DNA of 64,000 bases. Origin: Thermosynechococcaceae cyanobacterium Okahandja. GTDB lineage: Bacteria; Cyanobacteriota; Cyanobacteriia; Thermosynechococcales; Thermosynechococcaceae. Below the pieces are notes generated by a model. The model was not told the origin of the DNA and did no database searches. It saw only the letters and a program-made list of their open reading frames with translations. The DNA is taken from positions 1,178,001 through 1,242,000 of the forward strand of contig CP136945.1 of assembly GCA_041530395.1 (NCBI GenBank), given 5' to 3'. A program made the position numbers and the translations under genes. Positions 1 through 9,693 of the stretch are shown here, piece after piece; positions within the stretch are counted from its first letter, which is position 1, and every line of letters starts with the position of its first letter.

Positions 1-2
1 AC

Positions 3-1066
<1,064 letters not shown>

Positions 1067-1077
1067 AGACAGACATC

Positions 1078-1962
1078 CTAAGCGGGTAACGTGGCAATCG
1101 AGGAAACCCCAGTGACGCTAATCTCTGGCGTGGTGCGTTTCACCAATCCCGCAAGGACGTTTCTAGGGCCAACTTCTAGGGCTTCGGTCACTCCTGCGGC
1201 AGCCAAGGCGTGGCAGGTATCCACCCAGCGCACAGAACCGGTCATTTGTAAACGTAAGCGCTCTTTGATCACACTGGCCTCAGTGGTCGGTTGGGGTTCT
1301 ACATTATTTAAGACCGGCATCACGGCATCGTGGAAGGGGCACTCTGCCAAGACACTGGCAAATTCAGCCGCTGCTTCGGCCATAAAAGGAGAGTGAAAGG
1401 CACCGCTAACATTCAGAGGCACCGCCCGCTTGACTTTAATTTGGTTGAGCAGTGTATCAACCGCCGCTGGCGTACCCGAGATAACGACCTGCCCCGGATG
1501 ATTATCGTTAGCGAGGACAACATCAGGGGTGGTGGCGATCGCCCCCATGAGGGCATCCCGATCAAAGCCGATGAGCGCCACCATTTTGCCACCGCCCGCT
1601 ACATTCATCAGAGCGGCGCGTTTTTGCACCAGCTTGAGGCCCGTTACAAAATCAAATACGTTCGCCGCATAAAGCGCCACGTACTCCCCTAAGCTATGGC
1701 CAGCAACAAAATCTGCGGTAGCTCCTCGCTCTTTCAGGGCATCCACCAGTAGGCTCTCCACCACAAACAGGCTGGGCTGCGTGTAAAGAGTTTGGTCGAG
1801 GTCTCCTGTCGTGCCTGCACAGCACTCAATGACCGACCAGCCTAGGATAGATGCAGCCAGAGCGCATCGTTCCTGAGTGGGGGGATAAGCGTCTAATAGA
1901 TCCGCCATCATGCCGCTACGTTGCGAGCCTTGGCCGGGAAACAACCATGCTGTTTTTGTCAT
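1078..1962 (-). CDS. fabD: Malonyl-CoA:ACP transacylase
   Basis: Transfers malonyl from CoA to acyl carrier protein to feed fatty-acid elongation. The N-terminus MTKTAWLFPGQGSQ, the nucleophile elbow GHSLGEY, and the downstream GAFHSPFM segment with the catalytic His are all recognisable. Length is about 294 residues, normal for FabD. The ATG at 1962 is preferred over an in-frame TTG four codons upstream because it places the FPGQG motif at the usual distance. In many cyanobacteria fabD follows plsX-fabH; here the upstream neighbour is a divergent Rpn-type gene, which suggests local rearrangement (inference). Confidence 0.93.
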   Translation of the reverse strand: MTKTAWLFPGQGSQRSGMMADLLDAYPPTQERCALAASILGWSVIECCAGTTGDLDQTLYTQPSLFVVESLLVDALKERGATADFVAGHSLGEYVALYAANVFDFVTGLKLVQKRAALMNVAGGGKMVALIGFDRDALMGAIATTPDVVLANDNHPGQVVISGTPAAVDTLLNQIKVKRAVPLNVSGAFHSPFMAEAAAEFASVLAECPFHDAVMPVLNNVEPQPTTEASVIKERLRLQMTGSVRWVDTCHALAAAGVTEALEVGPRNVLAGLVKRTTPEISVTGVSSIATLPA

Positions 1963-2006
1963 TATGCTGCTCAATCGAAAACAGTTTTGCGGGCAGACAA
2001 GATTAG

Positions 2007-2042
2007 CTACCCAAGATTTCTAGCCTACGGGTAGTTTTTTTT
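2007..2042 (+). terminator. Rho-independent terminator-like hairpin with no gene in front
   Basis: CTACCC at 2007-2012 pairs with GGGTAG at 2029-2034 and is followed directly by eight T. The T-run follows the hairpin on the plus strand, but the nearest plus-strand gene upstream ends at 434. It may be a relic of a lost gene, the end of an unannotated transcript, or insulation of the gene at 2121. Confidence 0.45.
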
Positions 2043-2120
2043 ATTTGAACATTAAAAAATCACAACCAAAGCACCATAACCGTGAATCCATATAAATAAC
2101 GCACCCTCTAGGATGGGGGT

Positions 2121-3005
2121 ATGCGTGATAACCTCTGCAAATACCTCGCCGAACAGTATCCCACTGCCTTTACCCAATGGCTCCTCAAGGATAGCTCCCC
2201 TCAGGTCTCTATTCTCAAAACCGAACTGAGCCTCGAACCCATCCGTGCCGATTCCGTCACCTTTGTCCAAACCCAAGACCGGATTCTGCACCTTGAATTT
2301 CAAGTCGAGCCGCAAACCGAGCCACCCCTCCCCCTCAGAATGCTCGACTATTGGGTACGACTGCAGCGCAAATACGCCTGCGAGATTGTCCAAGTGCTGA
2401 TTTTGCTACGGCGCACAACGATTGACGTCCCCACCGCCTTTGAAACCGAAACCACCCTTCACCGCTATCGCGTCATCAAGCTGTGGGAAGAAGACCCCCA
2501 GCAATTTTTCAGCAATCCGGCACTGCTGCCCTTTGCCGTGTTAGCGCAGACCCGCAATAGTGAAGCGCTACTGCGAGCCGTGGCAGAACGGGTGAATCAA
2601 ATTGAGCCAGAGAGCGAGCGACGGGAGTTGAATACCGTCGTACAACTAATGGCTGGGTTACAGTACAAAGAAGAGCTAATCGAGTCAATTTTTCGGGAGG
2701 GAATGATGCGGGAATCGGTGATGTATCAAAAAATCCTCAAAGAAGGAGAACAACAAGGACTGAAACGAGGATTGGAACGAGGACTGCAACGGGGGCGGCA
2801 AGAAGGACGACGAGAAGGACGCCAAGAAGAAGCTTGCTCCCTCATCCTGCGTCAATTGCATCGACGACTGGGACATCTACCGGATGAGGTTATCGCCCAG
2901 ATTCGTGACTTATCTCTAGAACAGTTAGAAACCTTAGGAGAAGCGCTCTTAGACTTTCAAACGCTGCCCGACCTACAGGCATGGCTGAGAACTTGCCCCC
3001 ATTGA
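2121..3005 (+). CDS. Rpn-family PD-(D/E)XK nuclease-like protein with DUF4351-type tail
   Basis: 294 residues, belonging to the cyanobacterial group of Rpn/transposase-like proteins of unclear function. The N-terminal half has the PD-(D/E)XK-like core, with LHLEFQVE as the likely E-x-Q active-site strand and DYWVRLQRKY after it. The C-terminal third has a highly charged run of short R-x-E-G units from about residue 213 to 237 (12-bp periodicity in the DNA), then a DUF4351-like helical tail (LILRQLHRRLG, LSLEQLETLGEALLDF). Family members are linked to RecA-independent recombination in E. coli and are often mobile. The gene sits divergently from fabD. Confidence 0.72.
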   Translation: MRDNLCKYLAEQYPTAFTQWLLKDSSPQVSILKTELSLEPIRADSVTFVQTQDRILHLEFQVEPQTEPPLPLRMLDYWVRLQRKYACEIVQVLILLRRTTIDVPTAFETETTLHRYRVIKLWEEDPQQFFSNPALLPFAVLAQTRNSEALLRAVAERVNQIEPESERRELNTVVQLMAGLQYKEELIESIFREGMMRESVMYQKILKEGEQQGLKRGLERGLQRGRQEGRREGRQEEACSLILRQLHRRLGHLPDEVIAQIRDLSLEQLETLGEALLDFQTLPDLQAWLRTCPH

Positions 3006-3017
3006 ATAGGGCAATCT

Positions 3018-4799
3018 CTAAGATGAAGGCAACGAAGGCTTGGCAGATGGGTGTTCGGTTAGTTTTGTTGCAACCTGTAGCTCATCTAAGTTCCACAGGG
3101 CACCGCCGAGAGCAGTAGGGTTGGCACCAATGACATGGTTACGAAAGGCGGTGAGTGAAAGCGGGTTAATTAGGTAAATAAACGGTAGATATTCTTGGGC
3201 AAGCCGCTGGGCTTCGGCGTAAATGGGTTTGCGGCGCTCCTCCTGTAGCTCCTGCGCCCCTTGAATATAAAGGTCACTAATGCGTTGCTCCCAGTCGGCA
3301 ATGACATGACCGGTAATGGGGGGCTGGTTGGGGCTAGGCTGTTGATTGAACGTGTGCAACAGGCCATCCACGCGCCAAATATTGGCACTGCCGTTGGGTT
3401 CGCTGCCGCCGCCGGTAAACCCCAACAGGTGACACTCCCACTCAAGGGAATTCGAGAGCCGATCCACCAGAGCACTAAAGGCTAAAAATTGTAAGTCCAC
3501 CTGCATACCAATTGCCGCCAAGTCTTGCTGAATTTGGGTGGCCAGAGCTTCACGGATTTTATTGCCAGCGTTGGTGATCAAGGAAAAGCGCACGTGGTTG
3601 CCTTGGGCATCTAGCAGTTGACCTTGGGCGTTGTACTGGAATCCTGCTGAGCGCAATAAATCTTTGGCCTTTTCGGGGTTGTAGGTGTAGGTGGGCAACC
3701 CGTCTGCGGGGGAAAAATAAAAGGGGCTTTGTACCGGGATGGTGGAGTGCTGCGGCTCCCCTAGTCCTTGATAGATATTGTTAATCATTCGCTGGCGATC
3801 GAGGGCGTAGGCAACAGCTTGACGAAAGCGCACATCGTTGAACCACTCGGATTTCACCGGATCCACAAGGGGTTTACCGTTGCGACGACCCCGGTTAAGG
3901 TTAAAGGCCAAGTAAACGGTGCCGGTACTCGGGCCACTGTTATAAATGCGAAACTGCCCAGGTTTTTCTTCCCGTTTGAGGAGTGAAAACATATCGGGGG
4001 TCACGGCAAATAGGTCTAAGCCGCCCGAACGGAATTGCAGCATCGCCGTATCGGTAGATTCCACAATTTGCCAGATGAAGCGGTCAATGTGAGGCAGAGG
4101 CGATCGCCAGTAGTAGGGATTGCGGCGAAAAATTAAGCGCTGATTGTTAATGTAGCGCTCCATAACAAATGGGCCATTACCAACAATCTCGCGGGGATCG
4201 GTGTCGGTTCCCCACAGGGACAAAAACTTGAGGCGACCGTCGCGATCTCTTTCCCGGACAGCGTTTCGCAATTTGTGCGCGGGTAAAATGGGCAGGCCAG
4301 TATTGCGCAAAAAGGGGGCAAAGGGTTCCGGTAGCTTGAAGGTGACTTGGCGATCGCCTTGGGCAGTAACTGTTGGCAGTAGGCCCGCCTGACCAATACG
4401 AAGGATGTCACGGCTACTGGTGGGAATTTCGGGGTTAAAGTACACCTCGTTGTAAGTAAACACCACGTCCTCGCTCGTCAGCGGCTCACCATCAGACCAC
4501 TTTAGATTGGGGCGCAACCGAAAAACAATTTCAAGGGCTTCTGGGTTAATCTGCCACGATTCTGCTAGGGCAGGTTCGAGTTCTCCCGTCAGGCCATTTT
4601 CTTGAATGAGGCCACTGTAAATGTAGCCAAAAACATTGGGTGACTCTTGGCTGAGGGCGTAGTTAAAGGTTTTGGGGTCGGCGGTAACAGCCGTAACCAG
4701 TTGGTTCGCACGGGGAGCAACGGAGACACCACAACTGCCGAGAATAAGGGTGCAAGAGCACACAAGCAGCGCCAGCAGCCACCAGTGCCGTTGCCCCAT
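3018..4799 (-). CDS. ABC transporter substrate-binding lipoprotein, family 5 (DppA/OppA type)
   Basis: 593 residues with a lipoprotein signal peptide: a hydrophobic stretch followed by the lipobox LGSC with Cys at residue 23, so the protein is expected to be anchored on the periplasmic side. The body has family-5 signatures (SEDVVFTYNEVY, YINNQRLIFRRNPYYW, VRFRQAVAYALDRQRMI, YNPEKAKDLLRSAGF). Family 5 proteins bind peptides, nickel or other solutes; the ligand here cannot be read from the sequence. No permease or ATPase gene is adjacent, so it must work with transporter parts coded elsewhere. Its ATG overlaps the thiS stop (TTAATG), showing translational coupling. Confidence 0.88.
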   Translation of the reverse strand: MGQRHWWLLALLVCSCTLILGSCGVSVAPRANQLVTAVTADPKTFNYALSQESPNVFGYIYSGLIQENGLTGELEPALAESWQINPEALEIVFRLRPNLKWSDGEPLTSEDVVFTYNEVYFNPEIPTSSRDILRIGQAGLLPTVTAQGDRQVTFKLPEPFAPFLRNTGLPILPAHKLRNAVRERDRDGRLKFLSLWGTDTDPREIVGNGPFVMERYINNQRLIFRRNPYYWRSPLPHIDRFIWQIVESTDTAMLQFRSGGLDLFAVTPDMFSLLKREEKPGQFRIYNSGPSTGTVYLAFNLNRGRRNGKPLVDPVKSEWFNDVRFRQAVAYALDRQRMINNIYQGLGEPQHSTIPVQSPFYFSPADGLPTYTYNPEKAKDLLRSAGFQYNAQGQLLDAQGNHVRFSLITNAGNKIREALATQIQQDLAAIGMQVDLQFLAFSALVDRLSNSLEWECHLLGFTGGGSEPNGSANIWRVDGLLHTFNQQPSPNQPPITGHVIADWEQRISDLYIQGAQELQEERRKPIYAEAQRLAQEYLPFIYLINPLSLTAFRNHVIGANPTALGGALWNLDELQVATKLTEHPSAKPSLPSS

Positions 4800-5062
4800 T
4801 AACCGCCCCCTACAATCGTGACAATTTCAAGGCGATCGCCCGCACTCACCTGAGTGGTTGGCCAAAATTGGCGGTGTAAAATTTCGCCATTGTACTCGAT
4901 CGCCACTAGGCGTGGATTGATGCCCAAGACCTGACATAGCTCTGGAATGGCGAGCGATCGCTCAAGGGAGTGAGGAGTGCCATTCACATAAATAGTAATC
5001 GGCTGCTGGGCGGTGACCATGATAACTTGTTGAAGCGCGCTATACGTGTAGGGAACGCACAT
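4799..5062 (-). CDS. thiS: Sulfur carrier protein ThiS
   Basis: Small ubiquitin-fold protein whose C-terminal Gly-Gly is adenylated and thiocarboxylated to supply sulfur for the thiazole of thiamine. The sequence ends IVTIVGGG and contains the ThiS-like TIYVNG and AIEYNGEIL strands. Two starts are possible. ATG 5062 has a well-placed AGGGA that overlaps the trxA stop and gives 87 residues; ATG 5020 (MVTAQQPITIY) gives the usual length of about 73 but has no visible ribosome site. It is 7 bp behind trxA and coupled to the downstream lipoprotein gene. Confidence 0.85.
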   Translation of the reverse strand: MCVPYTYSALQQVIMVTAQQPITIYVNGTPHSLERSLAIPELCQVLGINPRLVAIEYNGEILHRQFWPTTQVSAGDRLEIVTIVGGG

Positions 5063-5069
5063 TCATTCC

Positions 5070-5393
5070 CTAAAGAAATTGCTCCAGAGTTGCTTCAATT
5101 TTGGTTTTTGGCACTGCCCCAACCAGAATATCCACTTTCTGGCCGCCTTTGAAAATCATCAGGGTAGGAATGCTACGAATGCCGTAGTCAGTAGCCACTT
5201 TTGAGTTCTCGTCTGTATTGACCTTAACAACTTTGACTTTGCCCGCGTACTGATTAGCAATTTCGTCAACCACTGGGGCAACCATCCGGCACGGTCCACA
5301 CCACGGTGCCCAAAAGTCAACGAGAACGGGGAGTTCACTGTCTAAAACTTCCTCTTTGAAGGTGGCATCAGTGACCGACAATGCACTGGACAT
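5070..5393 (-). CDS. trxA: Thioredoxin
   Basis: 107-residue dithiol oxidoreductase with the active site WCGPCR, the preceding VDFWAPWCG strand, the cis-proline block [11 protein letters not shown] and the C-terminal helix, all as in m-type/TrxA proteins. It reduces disulfides in soluble targets using electrons from ferredoxin- or NADPH-thioredoxin reductase. It is first in a trxA-thiS-lipoprotein gene string. The long upstream region holds two mutually exclusive hairpins that would lie in its 5' leader if transcription starts beyond 5540. Confidence 0.95.
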   Translation of the reverse strand: MSSALSVTDATFKEEVLDSELPVLVDFWAPWCGPCRMVAPVVDEIANQYAGKVKVVKVNTDENSKVATDYGIRSIPTLMIFKGGQKVDILVGAVPKTKIEATLEQFL

Positions 5394-5694
5394 AGGTCAA
5401 ACCCTTATAACTAATCAGCGGCTATGTAAGGTGTAGAGCGGCCTTTTGGAGACACAGTGCCACCTATCAGACCACTTCACGTTAGCATTTAATTTACCAG
5501 TTTCAGCCCTAGGTGGCCAACCACCTGTGGGCAACAGGTGAGAGCCTGCCGTAAACAGAGCCATTCCGATGGCTTCAGTATATCATCAAAACGTTTACCC
5601 CACACCTGCAACGGGTCGGTAACGGCAAGCTACAGCAGCCCTGTTAAGATCAAAACGCTAAGATCAAAAAGCAAAGCGGTTTGACTGAGTTTTA
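5394..5694. other. Divergent intergenic region between trxA and rlmN with several hairpins
   Basis: About 300 bp without a gene. It carries AGGTGG/CCACCT (5511-5516 with 5521-5526), an overlapping CACCTGT/ACAGGTG hairpin (5522-5528 with 5534-5540), and a perfect stem AGCCAT/ATGGCT near 5558-5573. The rlmN-proximal part is AT-rich, with two near copies of CTAAGATCAAAA/TTAAGATCAAAA close to 5643-5667. Both divergent promoters must lie here, but no confident -10/-35 pair stands out. Confidence 0.6.
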
Positions 5695-6780
5695 ATGCAA
5701 GTAGGCACTATGGTACTGCTGGGGCAATCGGCAGATGAGATCACCGCATGGGTGGAGGCGCAGGGACAACCCCGCTACCGTGGACAGCAACTCCATCAAT
5801 GGCTTTATCAAAAGGGGGTGCGATCGCTCGCCGAAATTACGGTGTTTCCTAAGGCATGGCGCAATGACCTTGCCACCGTTGCAGTGGGTCGCTCTCAAAT
5901 TGGTCATCGTCACTGGGCTAAGGATGGAACCTTGAAGCTGCTCCTTAAGTTGGCAGATGGCGAAACCATTGAAACCGTGGGCATTCCCACCGGCGATCGC
6001 CTCACGGTCTGCGTCTCCTCTCAGGTGGGCTGTCCTATGGCCTGCGACTTTTGCGCCACCGGCAAGAGCGGGTATCGCCGCAACCTTGCGCCCCACGAAA
6101 TCCTAGATCAGGTGCTCACCATTCAAGGGGAAATGCAGCGTCGGGTGAGCCATGTGGTGTTTATGGGCATGGGGGAACCTCTCCTCAACCTTGAGGCTGT
6201 ACTGAAATCTGTGACCTGCCTTAACCGCGATATTGGTATTGGCCAGCGACATATTACGATTTCCACTGTGGGGATTCGCCAGCAAATTCAGCGCCTTGCC
6301 CACTACGAACTACAAGCCACCTTGGCGGTGAGCCTGCACGCGCCCAACCAAGAACTGCGGCAGCGCCTTATTCCCAGTGCGCGGCACTATCCCCTCTCTG
6401 AATTGATGGCCGATTGCCGTGCCTACGTCCAACGCACAGGCCGCCGCGTCACCTTTGAATACACGGTCTTGGCGGGGGTGAACGATCGCCCCCACCATGC
6501 CCAAGAGTTGGCGGCACAGCTACGGGGGTTCCAGAGTCATGTGAACCTGATTCCCTACAACCCCATTGCCGAAGCAGCCTATCAGCGCCCTAGCAGCAGG
6601 CACCTGCAGGAATTTTTGGCTCAGCTAAGGGAGTTGGGGGTTGCTGCCAGTATCCGGCGATCGCGGGGGCTAGATCGAGAGGCCGCCTGCGGTCAGTTGC
6701 GTCACTCGTTGGCGGCCACCGTATCCATGCCGCTGTCTGCCGGTGAATCGACAATTGACTTCCTAAGTAAAGATACTTAG
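5695..6780 (+). CDS. rlmN: 23S rRNA (adenine2503-C2)-methyltransferase / tRNA m2A37 methyltransferase
   Basis: Radical-SAM enzyme that methylates C2 of A2503 in 23S rRNA and A37 in some tRNAs. The [4Fe-4S] motif is the CxxxCxxC in [12 protein letters not shown]; the SAM-binding block [16 protein letters not shown] and the catalytic Cys in EAACGQL near the C-terminus are present. Length of 361 residues is typical. ATG 5695 is given; ATG 5710 is possible. It is monocistronic or leads the desC region. Confidence 0.95.
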   Translation: MQVGTMVLLGQSADEITAWVEAQGQPRYRGQQLHQWLYQKGVRSLAEITVFPKAWRNDLATVAVGRSQIGHRHWAKDGTLKLLLKLADGETIETVGIPTGDRLTVCVSSQVGCPMACDFCATGKSGYRRNLAPHEILDQVLTIQGEMQRRVSHVVFMGMGEPLLNLEAVLKSVTCLNRDIGIGQRHITISTVGIRQQIQRLAHYELQATLAVSLHAPNQELRQRLIPSARHYPLSELMADCRAYVQRTGRRVTFEYTVLAGVNDRPHHAQELAAQLRGFQSHVNLIPYNPIAEAAYQRPSSRHLQEFLAQLRELGVAASIRRSRGLDREAACGQLRHSLAATVSMPLSAGESTIDFLSKDT

Positions 6781-6866
6781 CCGTAGCTCGCTATACTTGA
6801 GTCTGGTGGTCGTCATGTCCCCGCCGCTGCTGGCGGTATAGGGTGAAGCGGCACGACCTACGGCTA
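6778..6866 (+). promoter_or_regulatory. Folded leader candidate upstream of desC
   Basis: The interval between rlmN and desC can close into one multi-stem structure. TAGCCGTAG at 6778-6786 is perfectly complementary to CTACGGCTA at 6858-6866; just inside, GTCGT 6809-6813 pairs with ACGAC 6853-6857; and CCGCC 6821-6825 pairs with GGCGG 6832-6836. The structure ends 19 bp before the desC start. There is no T-run, so it does not look like a plain terminator. Confidence 0.45.
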
Positions 6867-6885
6867 GAGTGTTTACGGATCCATC

Positions 6886-7719
6886 ATGACCCAAGCAACC
6901 GTTGCTAAACCCCCTTTTTCGTGGCCTACGGCCTCCTTCATTATTTTTGTCCATCTGGGTGCTTTACTGGCCTTTGTACCCGGAATGTTTAGTTGGTCAG
7001 CGGTGCTGCTGGCGCTTGTCCTGCACTGGTTAACGGCCGGTATTGGCATTACCCTTGGCTGGCACCGACTGGTGACCCACCGCAGCTTTCAGGTGCCAAA
7101 ATGGCTGGAATACTTTTTAGTATTTTGTGGCACCCTATCGATGCAGGGCGGGCCTATCTGGTGGGTCGGGTTACACCGTCACCACCACCTTTACTCGGAT
7201 CAACCCAATGATCATCACGACTCCCGCAAGGGCTTTTGGTGGAGCCACATTGAGTGGATGTTTCGCGAGGTACCAGCAGAGGCGGAAATTCCCCGCTTCA
7301 CGAAGGATATTGCTGACGACCCGGTGTATCAGTTCCTCGATAAATATTTCCTGCCCATTCAATTGGTTCTGGCGGTGGTGCTTTACCTCTGGGGCGGTTG
7401 GCCGTTTGTGATCTGGGGTATTTTTGTCCGCTTGGTTACGGTTTACCACACCACATGGCTCGTCAATAGTGCCACCCATGCCTTCGGCTACCGGACGTTT
7501 GACACTACAGATCACTCCACCAACTGTTGGTGGGTTGCCCTGCTCACGTTTGGTGAAGGCTGGCACAACAACCACCATGCCTACCAGTACTCGGCTCGCC
7601 ATGGGTTGCAGTGGTGGGAAATTGATCTGACGTGGCTCACCATTCGCGTCCTACAGGCGTTGGGGTTGGCCTCAAAAGTGCGCCTTGTCGAGGCACCGGT
7701 TACGCCAACCCAAGAGTAG
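6886..7719 (+). CDS. desC: Acyl-lipid delta-9 desaturase
   Basis: Integral membrane di-iron enzyme that introduces the first double bond into C16/C18 chains esterified to membrane glycerolipids, using ferredoxin. The three histidine boxes are clear: HRLVTHRSF, HRHHHLYSD and HNNHHAY. Hydrophobic helices flank the first box and lie between the second and third. 277 residues is the usual size of cyanobacterial DesC. Such genes respond to temperature in other cyanobacteria, which makes the folded leader in front of it notable. The epimerase-like gene follows after 6 bp. Confidence 0.95.
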   Translation: MTQATVAKPPFSWPTASFIIFVHLGALLAFVPGMFSWSAVLLALVLHWLTAGIGITLGWHRLVTHRSFQVPKWLEYFLVFCGTLSMQGGPIWWVGLHRHHHLYSDQPNDHHDSRKGFWWSHIEWMFREVPAEAEIPRFTKDIADDPVYQFLDKYFLPIQLVLAVVLYLWGGWPFVIWGIFVRLVTVYHTTWLVNSATHAFGYRTFDTTDHSTNCWWVALLTFGEGWHNNHHAYQYSARHGLQWWEIDLTWLTIRVLQALGLASKVRLVEAPVTPTQE

Positions 7720-7725
7720 GTTCGG

Positions 7726-8604
7726 ATGCGGCTACTGATTCTCGGCTGCGGTTACACAGGGACATCGCTGGGGCGATCGCTACGGCAGCAGGGGGTCGAG
7801 GTGGTGATCACCAATCGTTCGGGCGTGGCACCCCCAGAATTGGCGGGCGTGCCCTGCTATCCCTTTGCTGACCAAGTGCCCCTCAATCCGGCGGCGCTTG
7901 AGGGGGTCACCCATGTCCTCTCCAGTATTCCTCCGGATCGGGACGGGCAGGATCCGGTGGTCAATCACCTGCTGCCCGAGCTTGAGCGCTGCCCTTTAAG
8001 GTGGTTTGGCTACCTTTCTACCACGGGGGTCTATGGCGATCGCAAAGGGGATTGGGTGGATGAAACCACACCCGTCAACCCTCAGAATCCGCGATCGCGC
8101 CATCGGGTTGCCGTGGAGCAGGCGTTTCTGGGGGCAAATCTACCGACGCATATTTTTCGGCTGCCCGGCATCTATGGCCCCGGGGAGGGGCGCAATCCCT
8201 TCAGTCGAATTCTTAAGGGAACGGTGCAGCTTATTGACAAGCCCGGCCATTACTTTTGCCGTATCCACGTGGCGGATATTGTTCAAACGCTGGCGCGATC
8301 GCTGGCGCAGCCCACTCCCCACGCCATCTATAACCTCAGCGATGATCAGCCTTCAGAATCCCTACCCGTCCTCTTGGAAGCCTATCGGCTGCTGGGTCGC
8401 CCAGCGCCACCCCCGCTGCCCCTGAGGGAGGCTCAGTTGAGTCCCATGGCGCTCTCATTTTGGCAGGAGTCACGGCGGGTGCGCAATGACAAAATTAAGC
8501 AGGTGTTGGGGGTACAGTTGCGCTACCCCTCTTACCGCGAAGGGTTGGCGGCCATTCTAGCCGAAATGCCAGCCAGCGTACTCCAAACTGGCCAAGGCAC
8601 TTAA
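7726..8604 (+). CDS. NAD(P)-binding epimerase-like protein (extended SDR, YeeZ type)
   Basis: Rossmann-fold protein of 292 residues with the dinucleotide motif LILGCGYTGTSLG at the N-terminus, STTGVYGDRKGDW containing the Ser and Tyr region of SDR enzymes, FRLPGIYGPGEGRNPF, and HVADIVQTL. It matches the family annotated SDR family oxidoreductase/YeeZ whose substrate is unknown. The spacing to desC suggests cotranscription. The last 48 bp overlap the convergent flavoprotein gene. Confidence 0.85.
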   Translation: MRLLILGCGYTGTSLGRSLRQQGVEVVITNRSGVAPPELAGVPCYPFADQVPLNPAALEGVTHVLSSIPPDRDGQDPVVNHLLPELERCPLRWFGYLSTTGVYGDRKGDWVDETTPVNPQNPRSRHRVAVEQAFLGANLPTHIFRLPGIYGPGEGRNPFSRILKGTVQLIDKPGHYFCRIHVADIVQTLARSLAQPTPHAIYNLSDDQPSESLPVLLEAYRLLGRPAPPPLPLREAQLSPMALSFWQESRRVRNDKIKQVLGVQLRYPSYREGLAAILAEMPASVLQTGQGT

Positions 8605-9645
8605 CCCCTGTTGCAGGCATAACCCAAAGATGCGGCTGGCGGCAATGGCTGCCGCACCATGGAGGTTTACGCCCAAAAGCGCTCCTTTGGCATCTATGAT
8701 CATCTCGCCCCAACTGCTGTCCTCCGCAAGACTGTAGATGGTCTGAACCTGTACGGCGGATCCCCACCGGCGTTGGGCTTGGCGGCGGTTCCAGCCCACG
8801 CGGGCTAAGGGGGTGGGAATTGGCAGCCACCAGGGTTGATGGCGATATACGAGGGGCTGAGCGTTTCCCAATAGGAGGTTGCGGGCGATCGCCCCCGCTT
8901 CAGCCGCCGTCAGAGCGGGTAGAGTATAGCCTTTCTGCCAGCCGCCACAGGCATAAACTTGTGGGTGACTGGTGCCACCGTAGCGATCTAGGCGCAGCCA
9001 ACCTTGGCCATCGGTCTTGAGGGGGTCGAGGTTGAGATCCCGCAAGTTGGGCGGCAGCCGCGTTGCGGGTTGACCCGTGTGCATCTGAACCCTGATTCCC
9101 ATAGCTTCTAGTGCCCCTTGCAGGCGATCGTTAAACCAAGGGTCTTCGCTGGGGACAAGGCACTTGTCAGGGAGTAACCACTCCTGCGGTTGACCCTCCC
9201 CAGACCAGCGACACCAAGCAAGCACCTCGGCAATCTCTAGCCCGGTACCTTCGAGCCTCTTTTGGGGCGGCAACAGGGCAGGGGGGGCATCCAACAAAAG
9301 ATAACGACGGGCGTAAAGTTGATCCTGCTCAAGTTGGAAATGGCACTGGGGCTGCCAGACAAATTTACCGTTGCCCCTAATGGCATCCACTCCCGCAAGG
9401 TCTAAGACCCTTGGGGCATAGCGGCGCTGCCCTTGGCACACCATGGCCTGAAACTGCTGCCAACTGGCGGCATTAAGCACAGAAGGGGGGCGTAGCGAGA
9501 GCCACCAGCGCTGCCACTGCCAGTCCCACTGCGGGCTGGGGGGCGGCACCACTACACCAATGCGCCCCAAGCGGGCATAGCGATAGGCAATATCCAAGGC
9601 AATGGGGCTGGCTGCCACCATCAGCAGATCATAATCAAAGCGCAT
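8557..9645 (-). CDS. Degenerate FAD/NAD-dependent pyridine nucleotide-disulfide oxidoreductase-like protein
   Basis: 362 residues resembling mercuric/dihydrolipoyl reductase-like flavoproteins but strongly eroded. The N-terminus FDYDLLMVAASPIALDIAYRYARLG sits where GxGxxG should be but lacks those glycines, and no CxxxxC redox pair is present. The late block HPQVYACGGW and the following TAAEAGAIARNLL correspond to the second FAD-binding motif (usually VYAxGD) and adjacent helix; the C-terminus resembles the dimerisation domain (GEMIIDAKGALLGVNLHG). It is likely a divergent flavoprotein without disulfide reductase activity, or a structural relative; the role is unknown. Confidence 0.65.
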   Translation of the reverse strand: MRFDYDLLMVAASPIALDIAYRYARLGRIGVVVPPPSPQWDWQWQRWWLSLRPPSVLNAASWQQFQAMVCQGQRRYAPRVLDLAGVDAIRGNGKFVWQPQCHFQLEQDQLYARRYLLLDAPPALLPPQKRLEGTGLEIAEVLAWCRWSGEGQPQEWLLPDKCLVPSEDPWFNDRLQGALEAMGIRVQMHTGQPATRLPPNLRDLNLDPLKTDGQGWLRLDRYGGTSHPQVYACGGWQKGYTLPALTAAEAGAIARNLLLGNAQPLVYRHQPWWLPIPTPLARVGWNRRQAQRRWGSAVQVQTIYSLAEDSSWGEMIIDAKGALLGVNLHGAAAIAASRIFGLCLQQGLSALASLEYAGWHFG

Positions 9646-9693
9646 AGGGCAGTTGCGCCACGCGACCGGAGTAGCTACTCACCTGAGTGTTCA

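Noticed and set aside
1091-1692. Several long plus-strand open frames opposite fabD
   Set aside because: They are antisense shadows in GC-rich coding sequence without domains or ribosome sites.
2748-2835. Short periodic repeats as a possible CRISPR array
   Set aside because: Units are 12 bp, in frame and coding, without spacers.
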